From Ustilaginoidea virens (Eukaryota > Ascomycota > Sordariomycetes > Hypocreales > Clavicipitaceae), in assembly GCF_000687475.1 (NCBI RefSeq), contig NC_057320.1, positions 1,116,001 through 1,180,000 of the forward strand: a DNA stretch of 64,000 nt, in the 5' to 3' direction. Made by a program: the position numbers and the translations under genes. A model generated the notes under the pieces. It worked only from the letters and a program-made list of their open reading frames with translations. It was not told where the DNA came from and ran no database searches. Below are positions 11,901 to 23,470 of the stretch, piece by piece. Position 1 is the first letter of the stretch. Each line of letters starts with the position of its first letter.

Positions 11901-14714
11901 GGCCCTATTTTAAATAGCCTAGAGGGTATTTTTGATTTCTAACCGCCTTCTAATTTAGAGGGGGTAAATATCGACTAAATTGTTTTAGAAAAGCCTATTT
12001 AGAAGTCACCTCGCCTAAATATGCCTATTTTAGGCGTAGCCGAGGGCATAGGCCTACCATAGGCCACAGATCTAACACAGCCTACGGGCCTACTATAACT
12101 AATAGGCCTAATATAGTATACGGATCCACCACAATCAGCGGGCCTACTATAACTAATGGGCCTACTACAACTAATGGGCCTGCTATAACTAGTGGGCCTA
12201 CCAATTGGCCCGCCACAGTACTCTATAATATTTCCCAGCAATTCGCTATCTTTTAATTCTAAATTGCTTCAGCCTAACTTAGCTTTTCAGCTTAGGTAAG
12301 ATAGTCCGCTTTTACTAGCTAAGGAAAATACACCTTTTTCCCATATAAAAAGGCTGCAAATGCTAAGAAATATAGAAAGCTCTTGTTACTAGGAATCCTA
12401 ACCATAGAGATTTTCCAAATCCGTCATAAAAGTGGGTATACCCCGCATATATGAAAATTCTGACTCGCCCTATATAGCAAATTTTTAATGGTCCGAATCT
12501 TAAAGCCCTATATATACTGATTTTCTGCGATTTTCCGATATAATAGATTCTGCCTTTTCGCCCGGCTTCTTAATAAATGCAGTATTTCGCTATAGTAAAA
12601 TGCTGCCTATATTAGAATATCTAAAATTCGAGAGTCTAAATATCGCCTTAAATGAGAGACTATAGGAGAAAATATTTCGAGTATTAGAAAAGGTGCCTAT
12701 TCAGCTATACTAGGTTAGGGCTACTAAGGGTAGAATTCGAGGAAGAATATAGCCACGGATACGAGATGTATAAGGTATCCTAAATTATAGATACTATAGG
12801 TCACTTTCTGGCCTATAAGTGGACTAATAGGGTTTTTTCTTACCTATATAACCGGAAAATAATGGCATTTTTCCACCTACCCAACCGGAAAATAACGGCA
12901 TTTTTAAGTTCTTACCCACCTAGCCGAAAAACAATAGAATTTTCGGATATTTAGGCAGCCCCCTAGAGGCTCCTATATAAGATTTCCCCCCTTCTTATGC
13001 TTTCTACTAGCAAATATACGATATATGCTGTGTAGCTAAGATTAAGGCTGTAAAACGGGCCCTAGAAGGTGTGCCTAATAGCTGGAAGGAAGTCTTATAT
13101 AACCCATATAAGGATAGCTGGGTTAAAGCCTTATTTTCGGAATTCAAGTAATTAATCGATTTAAATATCTTCTAATTTATACTAAAGGCTAGTATTCCTA
13201 CTAGTAGGAAGATATTGCGTAATCGGCCTATTTTTCGTATAAAGAAAAATGCGAATAATAACCCGGTTAAATATAAGGCACGATTAATTATTAAAGGCTT
13301 TATATAGGTATCTAGGTAAGACTTTATAGAGACCTATGCCTCTACTTCGATCCCACTAATATGGAGGATTATCCTTGCTTTTGCTGCTGCAAATAATTAG
13401 GAAATAGAGCAGATCGACTTTATTAGTGCTTTTCTAAATAGTGAACTACTGGAGACGATTTATATAGAGATTCTAGCTAGTTTTCTAGAATTTGCAGAAA
13501 GCCTACTCTTACTTAACCCAGCCTTATGGTCTGACTAGTAGCGTCGTCGACTTTTAGCCTTGCTTACTAAAGTTGGATATAACTCCTCTGCATTATAGGT
13601 TATACTGTTAAAGAAAGCCTTATATAGGCTAAAATAAGGCCCTCGCGAGTGGCAGTTACGGTTAAAAGACCTTCTAATATAAGAGGGTTTTAAGCTATTA
13701 CTTTTTAATACTACCGTCTTCTATAATAAAGGAATATATACCTTTATTATGACCTATGTGGATAACTGCTTGATTGTCGGTCCGGACCTTAGCTATATTG
13801 ACCAGCTTAAGGCCAAATTCTATAAGGTTTATACTATAGAAGACTAAGGACCTGCCTCCTTCTTTCTTAAAGTGTAGATTATTAGGGATAGAGAAAAGGG
13901 CCTATTATAGCTGCACTAATCGTAATTTATTGCGGAAGTCCTTAAGAAATTTAACCTTAAGGATGTACGACCGTATCTAATCCTACTATAGCCCGGTATA
14001 CTTACTAAGGCTAACAATATACCGCTAGATGCTAGTAATTAATACTTATTCTAGCAGCTGGTAGGGATATCGATGTAGTTGATGATAATATCAAGACCTG
14101 ACCTTGCCTTTCCGATATAGTACCTGTCACGATATATGCAACAGGCTTCTACTATATAGCTTAATGCTGCTAAGGGCGCCTTTCGCTATTTAGCTAGTAT
14201 GGCTAATACAGCTATTTATTACCAAGCCGCTAAAGCTACTGTAGTATTAGCTGCATTTTCTGATAGCGATTTTGCTGGATGCCGGCTGACTTCTAAGTCT
14301 ACTAGTAGTTATCTTACTACCTTAAATGGTAGGCCTATTAGCTAGAGGTCAAAATGGTCTTTAACTGTAGTTTTATTAACGCTTAAAGCCGAGTCTAATA
14401 CAATACTTAAGGCGCTTCGCGAAGTGGAATGGATATCTAATTTATTTAAAGAAATCTAAGTCGATATTCAATACCCGATACTACTATATTGCGATAACTA
14501 AGGGTCTATTTCAAACGCAAATGACCTAAATCAGTATGCCCGCACTAAGCATACCTTACTTAAATTCCAGTATATACGTAAGAAGGCCTACGGTGGCCTA
14601 GTAAAAATATCTTATTTACCCACGATAGATATGCCTACAGATAGACTTACCAAACCACTTCTAAGCCCGGAATTCCCTATATTTCGGCAGCTATTAGGGC
14701 TGCAATCCCTATAG
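8943..14714 (+). pseudogene. gag-pol: Copia-1 gag-pol polyprotein
   Basis: From ATG 8943 to TAG 14714 one 1924-codon frame carries the whole polyprotein, broken by many TAG/TAA codons. Gag covers about 8943-10250. The protease motif reads NTGST at about 10312 (DTGST with Asp to Asn). The integrase runs from about 11000 to 11942, the RT from about 13050, with YVDD as YVDN at 13755-13766, and the RNase H from about 14150, followed by LPTIDMPTDRLTKPL. Between integrase and RT lies a spacer of about 1 kb with tandem repeats, much longer than in Copia-2. One integrase segment (11577-11942) is still open. The polyprotein would act in virus-like particles; this copy is dead. Confidence 0.85.
12080..12200 (+). 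repeat. 18-bp tandem repeats in the Copia-1 integrase-RT spacer
   Basis: At least four imperfect copies of GGGCCTACTATAACTAAT follow one another. In the pol frame they give a GLLQLM-like hexapeptide repeat. The corresponding stretch in Copia-1b is at about 50040-50120 with fewer copies, so unit number varies between copies. Confidence 0.7.
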
Positions 14715-14793
14715 TATCATCATCTTTTTTTTCTGATTTTTTACAGGGTTTCTTTCTTTTATTCTAACGCTAGGATTAGCTATATTGCTAATC

Positions 14794-14801
14794 AGAGGGG
14801 G
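14794..14801 (+). promoter_or_regulatory. Copia-1 polypurine tract
   Basis: AGAGGGGG lies immediately before the 3' LTR, preceded by ATC. This is the expected plus-strand primer. The same AATCAGAGGGGG string abuts the LTRs of Copia-1b and Copia-2. Confidence 0.75.
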
Positions 14802-15528
14802 TGTTGAAATCAGCGCCTTTTTAACTATATTTTGGTACTGGTCTCGCTACCGTACGACGTCTCTACGTTGAGATATCGCAGTGGCTATACCAGGCGCTAT
14901 AGTGGGGCACAGCGCCCCACAACGCCGATTACAGTAGGCCACAGCGCCAGTCACAGCACCGGCACAGCGCCCCACAGCCGGCCACAGCGGCCGGTCACAG
15001 CGGGCCACAGGGCCCACAATAGGCGGCGCATTTCTACGGGATTACTAAATAGGCAAACCAGCACTTTCGGCCTTCTACATATAGTCACCCGCTATACCGG
15101 TCATTTACGGCAGACCGATATAGGGCTTCCGGCCCGTACGGCAGGCTATTATAGGGCATCCGGCACACCGCTACAAGCCACTGGGCTTGGTTGGGTAGGT
15201 ATTGGGTAGGCACTGGGTAGGATATTGGGCACAGACTGGGCACGGTTGGGCAGACCGACTTTTCGTCGGGTTTTTCGCTATTTTTTGCAGTTTTTCATTA
15301 TTTTCAACCATTTTTTTAAGATGGTAGAAATATGCCCAAAATTCCCTCTTTCTAGCTAGAATAGTTACCAATAATTAGAATCAGATTTCCCTGACATCTT
15401 TGCTCTGGTTAACCTCTTATACGCTTTAAATCTTTAACCAGCTCTTTGTTTTATTCTGCAATGCTTTATACGCCACTATCGGTATCCAGTACATTTCCAA
15501 CAGTGTTCTGAATCACCATTTTGCAACA
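14802..15528 (+). repeat. Copia-1 3' LTR (727 bp)
   Basis: It begins TGTTGAAATC and ends TTGCAACA, followed by the TSD ccttt. It is close to the 5' LTR; many differences between the two are C/T or G/A, as RIP would give. Confidence 0.9.
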
Positions 15529-15533
15529 CCTTT

Positions 15534-16204
15534 AGATTTAATACCAAGTTTAATAACCCCGAAAGGGCAGGCTACCTTATTTTTAGTTATACTCTATAAA
15601 AGGTAGGAAATAGCCTAAGCCGCTATCGCCTTTATATAGTAGTAGTAATAGGATGCAATTAACCGTTCGCACTATTTAGTAGAACGTTTTTAAGTTAGGG
15701 ATTAGGTATGGCTTACCTTATGCAATATTAAAATAAACCGGCCTTATAAGAAGCTCGACTAGGTCTCGGCAAAGTATATAGTTATAGCTATACTATCTCC
15801 GCTTAATATTCAACTTAATATCCTATAGGGTATTTACCTAGTTTTCTATATTAATCTAGTCGAATAAGCGGCTTCCAACCTACTATTAAGCTAAAAGGTA
15901 ATTAATATATAATTTAATCCCCTATTTATACTATTTTAGGACTCTAATCAGCTATATAAGGAATATAAAATAGAAGAGATTTTAGCTATAAAGAATACTT
16001 AAGGTTAAGGGTAGAACTATAATATACTTATAAAATAGAAAGGATACGATTTACCTATATAGGAACCCCTAGAGAACTTCTTAGAGATAGCAGTATAAAA
16101 GGCATTTAAGGCTAAATAGGGGGATATTTAGATGCATAATAGACTTATATAGCCTCGGGATTGGATTTTAGACCTATAACCTTAATATCGTCTAATAATA
16201 TAAT
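15534..16204 (+). pseudogene. pol: Gypsy-1 pol, second part: integrase C-terminus and chromodomain
   Basis: This continues the frame cut at 7936. It begins PLDLIPSL and passes a VRD-VWLT block typical of the Gypsy integrase C-terminal region. A chromodomain follows at about 15955-16105: YKEYKIEEILA, then IK-KGYDLP and EPLENFLE, matching the family pattern of an EE-I core, VKWKGY and WEP-ENL. Trp codons in it are now TAG. Chromodomains of chromoviruses direct integration towards heterochromatin by binding modified histone H3. It is cut by Copia-2 at 16204. Confidence 0.75.
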
Positions 16205-16960
16205 TATTGCAATTCTAAAGGTCACTATAAAGCAAAGCCTTACTAGCTAGCTAGATGGCACAAGACTGTCTGCGACCTGTAACTTAATCTTAGTATAAAT
16301 ACTAGATTCGTCACTAAGTCCTAAGACTATACAAGTGCTATAAAGCGAGGCAAGTGTAAAGGCAAGGCAAATATAAGATAACCAGAATAACGCAGGGAAG
16401 GTGGAAGTTAAGAGGCATGTAGTGCATTAACAGGTTCGATTGTACTACCCTTCTACTATCTAGAAAGAAGGGGGAAAGCTATCCTATATATACACGAAGG
16501 AGGGGTGGGCCCAGGCATCTAGGGAAGCCAGTAAGAGGGCTCCCCGTAATGCTCGCTATGATACGTCAGCAACCCCGCTATATCCGACCTTTCCTAACCA
16601 CTGTACTAGTAATTAATCACCGCACTAGTAACTAGCCACCACGCTAGTGACTAACCACCACACTAGTGGACTAGCCACCACGCTAGTAGGCCACCACGCT
16701 AATTTAGCAATGCCACACCACGCTAGTAGGCCGCCACTACGCTAGTAGGCAACCACGCTAATTTAGCAATGCCATACCTTTTCAACAAGGCCTACCTTAC
16801 TTGATATACAGTAAATAATCCACTGAAAATCCTTAAGGTAAAAGGCAAAGGCCTAAGGTAATACTACCATAAGTCCAAGAGGCGGTATAAGGGCCAGAAG
16901 GTTAGTAGGCCAGTAGGGCATAAGGCCAGCAGCCTAGTAGGCTACTATAGGATTTTAATA
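16205..16960 (-). repeat. Copia-2 3' LTR (756 bp)
   Basis: On the plus strand it begins tattgcaatt and ends gattttaata (TG/CA ends altered by RIP). It contains a minisatellite at about 16600-16790 built on CCACCACGCTAGTAGG units. Confidence 0.9.
16600..16790. repeat. Minisatellite in the Copia-2 LTR
   Basis: Imperfect 12-17-bp units containing CCACCACGCTAGT, interleaved with GCTAATTTAGCAATGCCA, repeat about nine times. The same array is in the right LTR (about 23110-23300), and a longer version with an extra 19-bp duplication is in Copia-2b (about 60220-60430). The array lies in the probable U3 region. Confidence 0.75.
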
Positions 16961-16972
16961 CCCCCTCTGATT
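16961..16972 (-). promoter_or_regulatory. Copia-2 polypurine tract
   Basis: On the element's strand AATCAGAGGGGG sits directly before the 3' LTR. It is identical to the tract of the Copia-1 family. Confidence 0.7.
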
Positions 16973-17366
16973 AGCTACTATAGTAGCAAGCTAATCGTAT
17001 AAAGGATAGGAAAAGAAAATACAGTAAAAAGTGCTAAAGAAAAATATAGGAAAAACCTTAGTAAAAATATATTAGTATAAGTTAGTAGGCCCTAAGACCT
17101 AGTAACTCGCGGAACCTAGTAAATTTAGGGCCTGGCAGTGGCTTCGTAAGACCGTCAGCAGGCATACTATTAGTAGGTAAGTAGGTAATTTTAACCAAGC
17201 CCAGCTGGGCTTGCTCCCTAATATACCGGAATTTTAATAGCGTATGCTTAGTGCGAGCATACTGATTAGGGTCGTTAGAATTCGAAATAGAGCCCTAGTT
17301 ATCGCAGTATAGCGGTATAGGGCGTATAATATCAATTTCCAGCTCCTTATAAAGGTTAGAAAGCCA

Positions 17367-17666
17367 CTATACTTTACAGATAGTCTCAAGTAATGCATCA
17401 GATTCAGCTTCTAAAGTAGATAGCACTATTAAAGAGGCTCGCTTAGAACGCCAGCTAATAGGACCACTATTAATAGTAGTTAAGAAGCCTCCAGTAGATT
17501 TAAAGGTTTCTTTATAGCCAGTAAAATCGCTATCAGAATAAGCGGTTATAATAGGCTGTTGGTTGCTTTTAGTAGTACTAAAGCAAATAGCTAGGTTCTC
17601 AGTGCCTTTAAGGTAGCTAAAGCTGCCTTTCGCAGTATTTAGATGCACATTAGTTGCCTTGGACAT
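17367..17666 (-). CDS. Copia-2 RNase H segment, uninterrupted (partial)
   Basis: A 99-codon open stretch inside gag-pol. It holds the Ty1/Copia RNase H signatures AYSDSDFTGY, TGGFLTTINSGPISWRSKR and LSTLEAESDALLE, so the first Asp and the Glu of the active site are kept. It is bounded by RIP stops on both sides and has no start of its own; the first Met is internal to the polyprotein. Confidence 0.6.
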   Translation of the reverse strand: MSKATNVHLNTAKGSFSYLKGTENLAICFSTTKSNQQPIITAYSDSDFTGYKETFKSTGGFLTTINSGPISWRSKRASLIVLSTLEAESDALLETICKV

Positions 17667-18491
17667 AAACCGAGAAAGGTATTAGGTAGGGAATGCTAGG
17701 TCGGGTCTAGTCATTATCATAAGCTACATTATAGTGCCAGTAAGGCTCTAATAAAGGCTTTGATCAGTGGGGCTAAGATCTTTTCCACTAAATTTATTTA
17801 GAATCCCTAGTTGAAGTGGAATAAGCTGAGGTTTAGTATCCTATAAGCCGAATTTAGCTAGAACCTCTGCTATAAATTGGGCTTGGTATAGCCACAATAG
17901 ACCTTCCTTTCTATTTCGTATAATCTGTACACCTAGGAAGAAGGAAGCCGGACCGCGGTCTTCTATAGCATAGACCTTATGAAATTTCCTTTTTAGCTGG
18001 TTAATATAAGTTATATTTGGACCAACTAATAGGCAATCGTCAATATAAGTAACGATAAAGGTGCTGGTTTGCTTATTATAAAAGACGGCAGTATTAGAGG
18101 CTAAAGGTAAGAAGCCTTCACTAGAAATCAGGTCTTTTAGCCGGTATTGCCATTCGCGGGGTGCTTATTTTAGTCCGTATAGGGCCTTCTTTAATAAAAT
18201 AGCTTACTTTATAGAAAGGTTAAAGCCAGCTTCTTTAAGCAAAGTTAGTAGCCGTTGGCGCTATATATTAGACCAAAGCTTGCTATCAGTTAGTAAACTT
18301 TCCGTAAATTCAAGGAATCTATTAGGAATATCCATATAAATAGTCTCAGAAAGTTCGCTATTTAGAAAAGCGCCTATAAAGTCAATTTGCTCTATTTCCC
18401 AGTTATTACTAGCAGCTAAAGCTAGTATAACCCTCTAGGTAGGTGGGATAGAGGTAGAAGCATAGGTATACTAAAAGTTCTTTCCTTCGAC

Positions 18492-19841
18492 TTATATAAA
18501 ACCCTTAATAACTAATCTAGCCTTATATTTTATAGGCTGATTATTAGCATCCTTTTTAACCCGAAAAACAGGCCTATTGCGTATAATTTTCCTATCAATA
18601 GGAACGCTAGACTTAGGAATAAATTGGAAGACTTTAGTATCCAATAACTGCTCAAATTCCTTAAATAAGGCCTTTATCCAAAGGTCTTTTTCAGGGCTTT
18701 GTAGTACATCCTTCCAGCTATTTGGCGTGCCGTCAGCATTTTTAGCAAGCTTACGCTTCGCTTTATAGCAGGAATCCCATATCAGGTGGTATAAATCCTG
18801 ATTAGGGAATAAGTCGGTAGGGCTAGTAGGGTTAGTAGGGCCCGCAGGTATAGCAGGGCCAGCAGGGCCAGCAAGGTCGGCAGGAGTAAGGCTGGTAAGG
18901 ATATCTATAAGGTCATCCTTTGCAGTAGCCGGGGACTGAATTATAGGGGTGGTATTAATATTAATAATACCAGGGACGCTTTTAAAGTCATCCAGTATAA
19001 TATTATTATTAGTAATGTTAGTAGGGTTAGTAGAGTTAGTAGGGTCAGGAATGCTTTCTAGGTCATCCAGTAAAATAGCAGGTTCTCTGCTAGATACCCC
19101 CTCTGAACCTGTATTTTGCCCTCTATGAAAGTCTCCTTCTAGACCACTAGAAATAGGGCCTATACCTTCATTTTGGTGAATAAAGGTAATAAAAGTTGTT
19201 TTAGTAATAACTTTCTTCTTTAAGAGGTAGACTAAGTAAGTATTATTACCTAGAGTGGTAAGGAGCCTACCAGGCTCGGTACGGGGCGCTAATTTGCGGC
19301 TTTTTACACGCTTTTCGTATAGTATAAGCACTTCAATAGCTGCTCTAATGGCCTTAAGGTTAATAAGGTCAGGGTAGTATTTAGGTGTTATCTGGTCATA
19401 ATCCTTTAGTAGCTCTAGATAGGGGCTAAAAGGTCTATTAGTAACAGCTGTTATATTTACTAGCATAACAACGCCAGTAATAACAGCGGACCAGAGGTTA
19501 GATGGTAGCCTTGACCAGGCCATAGTAGCACATAGCCTGTCAGCTATAACCCTAATGGAACGCTCAGCTAGGCCATTTTGTTCGTGAATATAAGGGCAAG
19601 ATGTATTAAAAGTTATACCCTGTTCGACAAGCCAATCACTAAGCATTTTGTTAATTTCATTTCTACCATTATAGTGGAATTCAACAGGCGTTTTACCATA
19701 TCTAACCTGTAGGCTCTGTATAAAGCTCTGTAATGCTTTAAATACAACAGTGCCTTCCCTATTAGGCAGTAAGTAAAGCCAACGGAATCGGGATTTTCTA
19801 TCCACTAATATAAGGGCAACAGGTCGTTTGTTGTATGACAT
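18492..19841 (-). CDS. Copia-2 integrase to RT N-terminus, uninterrupted (partial)
   Basis: This is the longest open frame in the window (449 codons) and lies inside Copia-2 gag-pol. It starts in the integrase core with LILVDRKSRFRW (first catalytic Asp). The second catalytic position reads HYNGRNEI where Copia-2b has HYDGGNEI, so an Asp became Asn. The Glu block NGLAERSIRVIADRL is kept. A linker rich in Asn, Thr and Pro follows, then the RT start with NSWKDVL and KYKARLVIKGF. It would need the missing polyprotein context to act. Confidence 0.65.
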   Translation of the reverse strand: MSYNKRPVALILVDRKSRFRWLYLLPNREGTVVFKALQSFIQSLQVRYGKTPVEFHYNGRNEINKMLSDWLVEQGITFNTSCPYIHEQNGLAERSIRVIADRLCATMAWSRLPSNLWSAVITGVVMLVNITAVTNRPFSPYLELLKDYDQITPKYYPDLINLKAIRAAIEVLILYEKRVKSRKLAPRTEPGRLLTTLGNNTYLVYLLKKKVITKTTFITFIHQNEGIGPISSGLEGDFHRGQNTGSEGVSSREPAILLDDLESIPDPTNSTNPTNITNNNIILDDFKSVPGIININTTPIIQSPATAKDDLIDILTSLTPADLAGPAGPAIPAGPTNPTSPTDLFPNQDLYHLIWDSCYKAKRKLAKNADGTPNSWKDVLQSPEKDLWIKALFKEFEQLLDTKVFQFIPKSSVPIDRKIIRNRPVFRVKKDANNQPIKYKARLVIKGFI

Positions 19842-22702
19842 AGGTGATATAGCAAAAGTATCACCTTCTATAATATCCAGGCATTTAGCTGGATTAGGTA
19901 TCGTATCTTTAGAAGGTCTTCTAACCTTCTTAGCCTGAATACAGGCTAAGCAGCGAAAATCAGCATCTTTAACCTTATTAAGGTTAGGAAGACTAGGGGT
20001 ATTAGCATAGGTCTTTTTAAGTAGCTGAATACCTATATGCCCTAGCCGTATATGCCAAATGCCGGCTAATTGTAATAGCTTCTGATATTCATCAGCTGCT
20101 ATAGGGGCAGGAGTAGGGGTAGTAAGGTTAGTAACTTCTATAGGGTCTTCGCTAGTCGTAATAGCGGAAGGTTAGGTGGTAGGGCTAGTAGCCTCTATAG
20201 GTTCCTTACTAATTGCAGTAGTAAGAACGTTGCTAGTCGTAGTAGCAGGAATAGGGGTAATAGTAGTATCCGCAGGATCACTATAATCAGTAGGGTTAGT
20301 AGGGCTAGGAACCTCTACTACTATACTATTAGTATAGTGGCTGCAAGGTTAATGCAGTAGTGGTGTGTCTATTCCTTTCTATGGAAGGAAAAAGCCGTAT
20401 TTTTCGAAGTTAAAAATGCCGATGCATTTACGGCTTGCTGACTAAAGCTGATTTTTAATTATTACCCCTTTAGCGGCATAGTGCTTTACACCGCTAATGA
20501 TGTTAATATCCAAGGTAGGAATATATAGGGCATTCTTAAGCTCTATAATACCCCATTTCGTAGGATTAATGCCCTGTAGCACAGTAAATCGTGCCGTGCC
20601 CTAACCAGTAGGGGAAATAGGGCCACCACCAGTAGTAATTACAGGCTTATCATCCTTCTCAAAATGGTAAAAAGTGGTAAAATGCTTCTTATCATTAATA
20701 ATATGACAAGTGGAGCCTGTATCGTAAAGGAGGGCATCCTTTAGGGTCCTACCGCCTGATTTAGCACTATAGCTTATAGCTAAGGGCTGGTTATTAGTAG
20801 ATATAGTAGTAGAAGAAGAGGAATAGGATATATTAGTATCCTGGGTATTATAATTGCCTATAATAAAGGCCTTGACATCTTGCTGATTATTGCTGGAGTC
20901 TTATTTCTTCTTCTATTGCTGCTTCTTTTTCCTATTATTAGTAGAATTATTCTTGCTATTATTAGTAGAAGCGGCATTAGCAGACCCTTTCTTAGGGTCC
21001 TTGGAAGCCTTAAGCTGCTTAGGATTATTAGCAGCCACCTTAAAAGACCCCTTAGAACGCTGTTCTTCTAGTAGGTCAACCATAAAATACTGGAGGTTAA
21101 ATTTGCTGCTGTTAATAACACCCTGGGCGCTATAAGCCCTAATCATAGAGCGTTGGCGTTCCGTCTAGCGGGTAAATACCCCCTCTATAGCCCAAAGATA
21201 CTGGTTAATTTAGTCGAAAGAGTCGATCTTAGAACCTAGGATTCTAAGGCGAGAAATATAGCTGTTAAATTCGCTATTAAAGGCCTCTAAGGTGCCCTTA
21301 TAACCGGTAAATGTAAGGGTGTGAAAGGTAGGGTATAAGTGTGCCCGCTGTACTTCTGGTGAGTGGCAATACTGGGCCACTAGCAAAAGGTAGGCTTCCT
21401 CTGGGTTATTACACCAGTCTATAGCCTCTACAGCTTCTTCACCACAGCTATTCTTTAGCATTAGTAGTAGAAGTGCCTGCTTAGACTTATCAAAGTGCCT
21501 TGCTATAGAGGGGTCGTTGACAAAATTAGCTATTTTAAAGGCCCGAAGTTGTATAGTAAGGGCCTGCTTCCACTGGTCGAAATTATAAGGGCTTTTTAGC
21601 TTCTAGGACTCTTTAAAACGGTTGGCAGTCTTAGCTAATTCTTTGATAGCTCCATCACTAATTTGGTTGGTGATAGTTGTTGGTGGCGTTGTATAAATAG
21701 GCTCTTTACCCTTATATTTTATAGGGGTAGAAGGTTGGTCGATTTCTATAACGTCAGCCTTATCATTATTATCTTTAGTAGTAGTCGTCTTAGTGGAAGG
21801 TCTAGATTCAGTAGCTTTGGTAGGCTTTTTATTAGTAGCTTGGGTAGCCTGGGCAGCCTAGGAATCGTTATTTTGCCTACTAACTAGGCCCTGTATAAGG
21901 TCAGTTAGTATATTCATCTGGGACTTCATATCGTCTATATCCAGCTATAGTTGTGCATTAGTATTAGCTTCAGTATCGGATTCAGGGACCTTATAGGATC
22001 CTGACTCTGCCATAGTGGGTAAAAAGGGTTTAAAAATCCATTGAAAAATGGTGCCGATAGTTGTAACAACAGAGGAATAACTAGCTAAATAGCTAGCAAA
22101 ATAGTCGAGTAACTAGTAAAATAGTCGAATAACTAGCTGGATAGCCAGTAAGTATAGTGGCTAGTAGCCTACTATAAAAGGTAACCGCAGAAAATAGCGG
22201 TAGGTCTCAGTATAAAAGCACAGATGCCGTAGGCGTTGTGCAAGTCCGGAATATAGCGTTGGTGTTCAAGGTGCTTATATGGTGCCGTAATACAGGTGCC
22301 GTAAGTGCCGTACTAAAGGTGCTATAAGTGGAAGAGTATAACAGGTGCCATATAGTGCAGCAGGTATCGTGCACTAGGTGTAAAGGTGTTATACAATGGT
22401 ATAATGTGGTAGATATCACACTATAAAATCCGTAGGTGCCGTAGGTTACGCCGAAAATAACGTAAGGTTACGCTAAAAGTGCCGTGAGGTTATGCCGTAA
22501 GTTGCCGTTAGGTACGCCGTTAATTGCCGTAGGGTGATGCCATAGGTAACAAAGGGTAAGCCAAAGGTGATAATAGGTAAGCCGAAGTTAATAAGGGTAA
22601 GCCGAAGATACCAAAGGATAGCTATATTAGTAGTACTAATAAGCAAAAGAGACCAAGGGGTGAATATAAAAAGGTAGGGTAAAAACAAAGAAGTAAAAAC
22701 CC

Positions 22703-22714
22703 GGGCTCATAACC
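22703..22714 (-). promoter_or_regulatory. Copia-2 primer binding site (initiator-Met half-tRNA type)
   Basis: On the element's strand GGTTATGAGCCC abuts the 5' LTR, the same initiator-Met tRNA complement as in Copia-1. Confidence 0.75.
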
Positions 22715-23470
22715 TATTGCAATTCTAAAGGTCACTATAAAGCAAAGCCTTACTAGCTAGCTAGATGGCACAAGACTGTCTGCGACCTGTGACTTAATCT
22801 TAGTATAAATACTAGATTCGTCACTAAGTCCTAAGACTATACAAGTGCTATAAAGCGAGGCAAGTGTAAAGGCAAAGCAAATATAAGATAACCAGAATAA
22901 CGCAGGAAAGGTGGGAGTTAAGAGGCATGTAGTGCATTAACAGGTTCGATTGTGCTACCCTTCTACTATCTAGAAAGAAGGCGGAAAGCTATCCTATATA
23001 TACACGAAGGAGGGGTGGGCCCAGACATCTAGGGAAGCCAGTAAGAGGGCTCCCCGTAATGCTCGCTATGATACGTCAGCAACCCCGCTATATCCGACCT
23101 TTCCTAACCACCGTACTAGTAATTAATCACCGCACTAGTAACTAGCCACCACGCTAGTGACTAACCACCACACTAGTGGACTAGCCACCACGCTAGTAGG
23201 CCACCACGCTAATTTAGCAATGCCACACCACGCTAGTAGGCCGCCACCACGCTAGTAGGCAACCACGCTAATTTAGCAATGCCACACCTTTTCAACAAGG
23301 CCTACCTTACTTGATATACAGTAAATAATCCACTGAAAATCCTTAAGGTAAAAGGCAAAGGCCTAAGGTAATACTACCATAAGTCCAAGAGGCGGTATAA
23401 GGGCCAGAAGGTTAGTAGGCCAGTAGGGCATAAGGCCAGCAGCCTAGTAGGCTACTATAGGATTTTAACA
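22715..23470 (-). repeat. Copia-2 5' LTR (756 bp)
   Basis: It ends gattttaaca on the plus strand, followed by the TSD ataat. Same length as its partner, with few differences. Confidence 0.9.

Larger units (their letters stand above)
7937..15528 (+). mobile_element. Copia-1, Ty1/Copia LTR retrotransposon inside Gypsy-1
   Basis: LTRs of 727 bp (7937-8663 and 14802-15528) begin TGTTG and end CAACA (CAATA in the left copy). The TSD ccttt is at 7932-7936 and 15529-15533. The internal order gag, protease, integrase, RT, RNase H is that of Ty1/Copia. A primer site matching initiator-Met tRNA follows the left LTR and a purine tract precedes the right one. It is less RIP-degraded than its Gypsy host, consistent with later insertion. 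Copia-1b (46770-54218) is a second copy. Confidence 0.92.
17082..22013 (-). pseudogene. gag-pol: Copia-2 gag-pol polyprotein
   Basis: ATG at 22013 opens MAESGSYKVPES; the frame ends with TAA at 17082 after LTKPLPGPKF. It is one frame of 1644 codons with scattered RIP stops. Gag lies at about 22013-20900, with an open stretch at 21210-21461. Protease motif DTGST is intact (near 20724). A GAG-pre-integrase H-x4-H ... C-x2-C module lies at about 19920-20060, and the integrase follows. The RT box is YIDD at 18036-18047, intact. RNase H is open at 17367-17666. No frameshift is evident, only point stops, so this copy is young relative to its surroundings but not functional. Confidence 0.88.
16205..23470 (-). 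mobile_element. Copia-2, Ty1/Copia LTR retrotransposon inside Gypsy-1
   Basis: LTRs of 756 bp (16205-16960 and 22715-23470) bound the element, which has the TSD ataat at 16200-16204 and 23471-23475. It reads on the minus strand from the right LTR. The order is gag, protease, integrase, RT, RNase H. The insertion point is in the A-rich stretch just past the Gypsy-1 pol frame: uninterrupted Gypsy-2 shows the joined site at about 36960-36990. It is the best-preserved element here, with long open segments. Confidence 0.92.

Noticed and set aside
16600..16790. Short regularly spaced repeats resembling a CRISPR array
   Set aside because: Units are imperfect, spacers are themselves repeats, the array lies in an LTR and the genome is eukaryotic.
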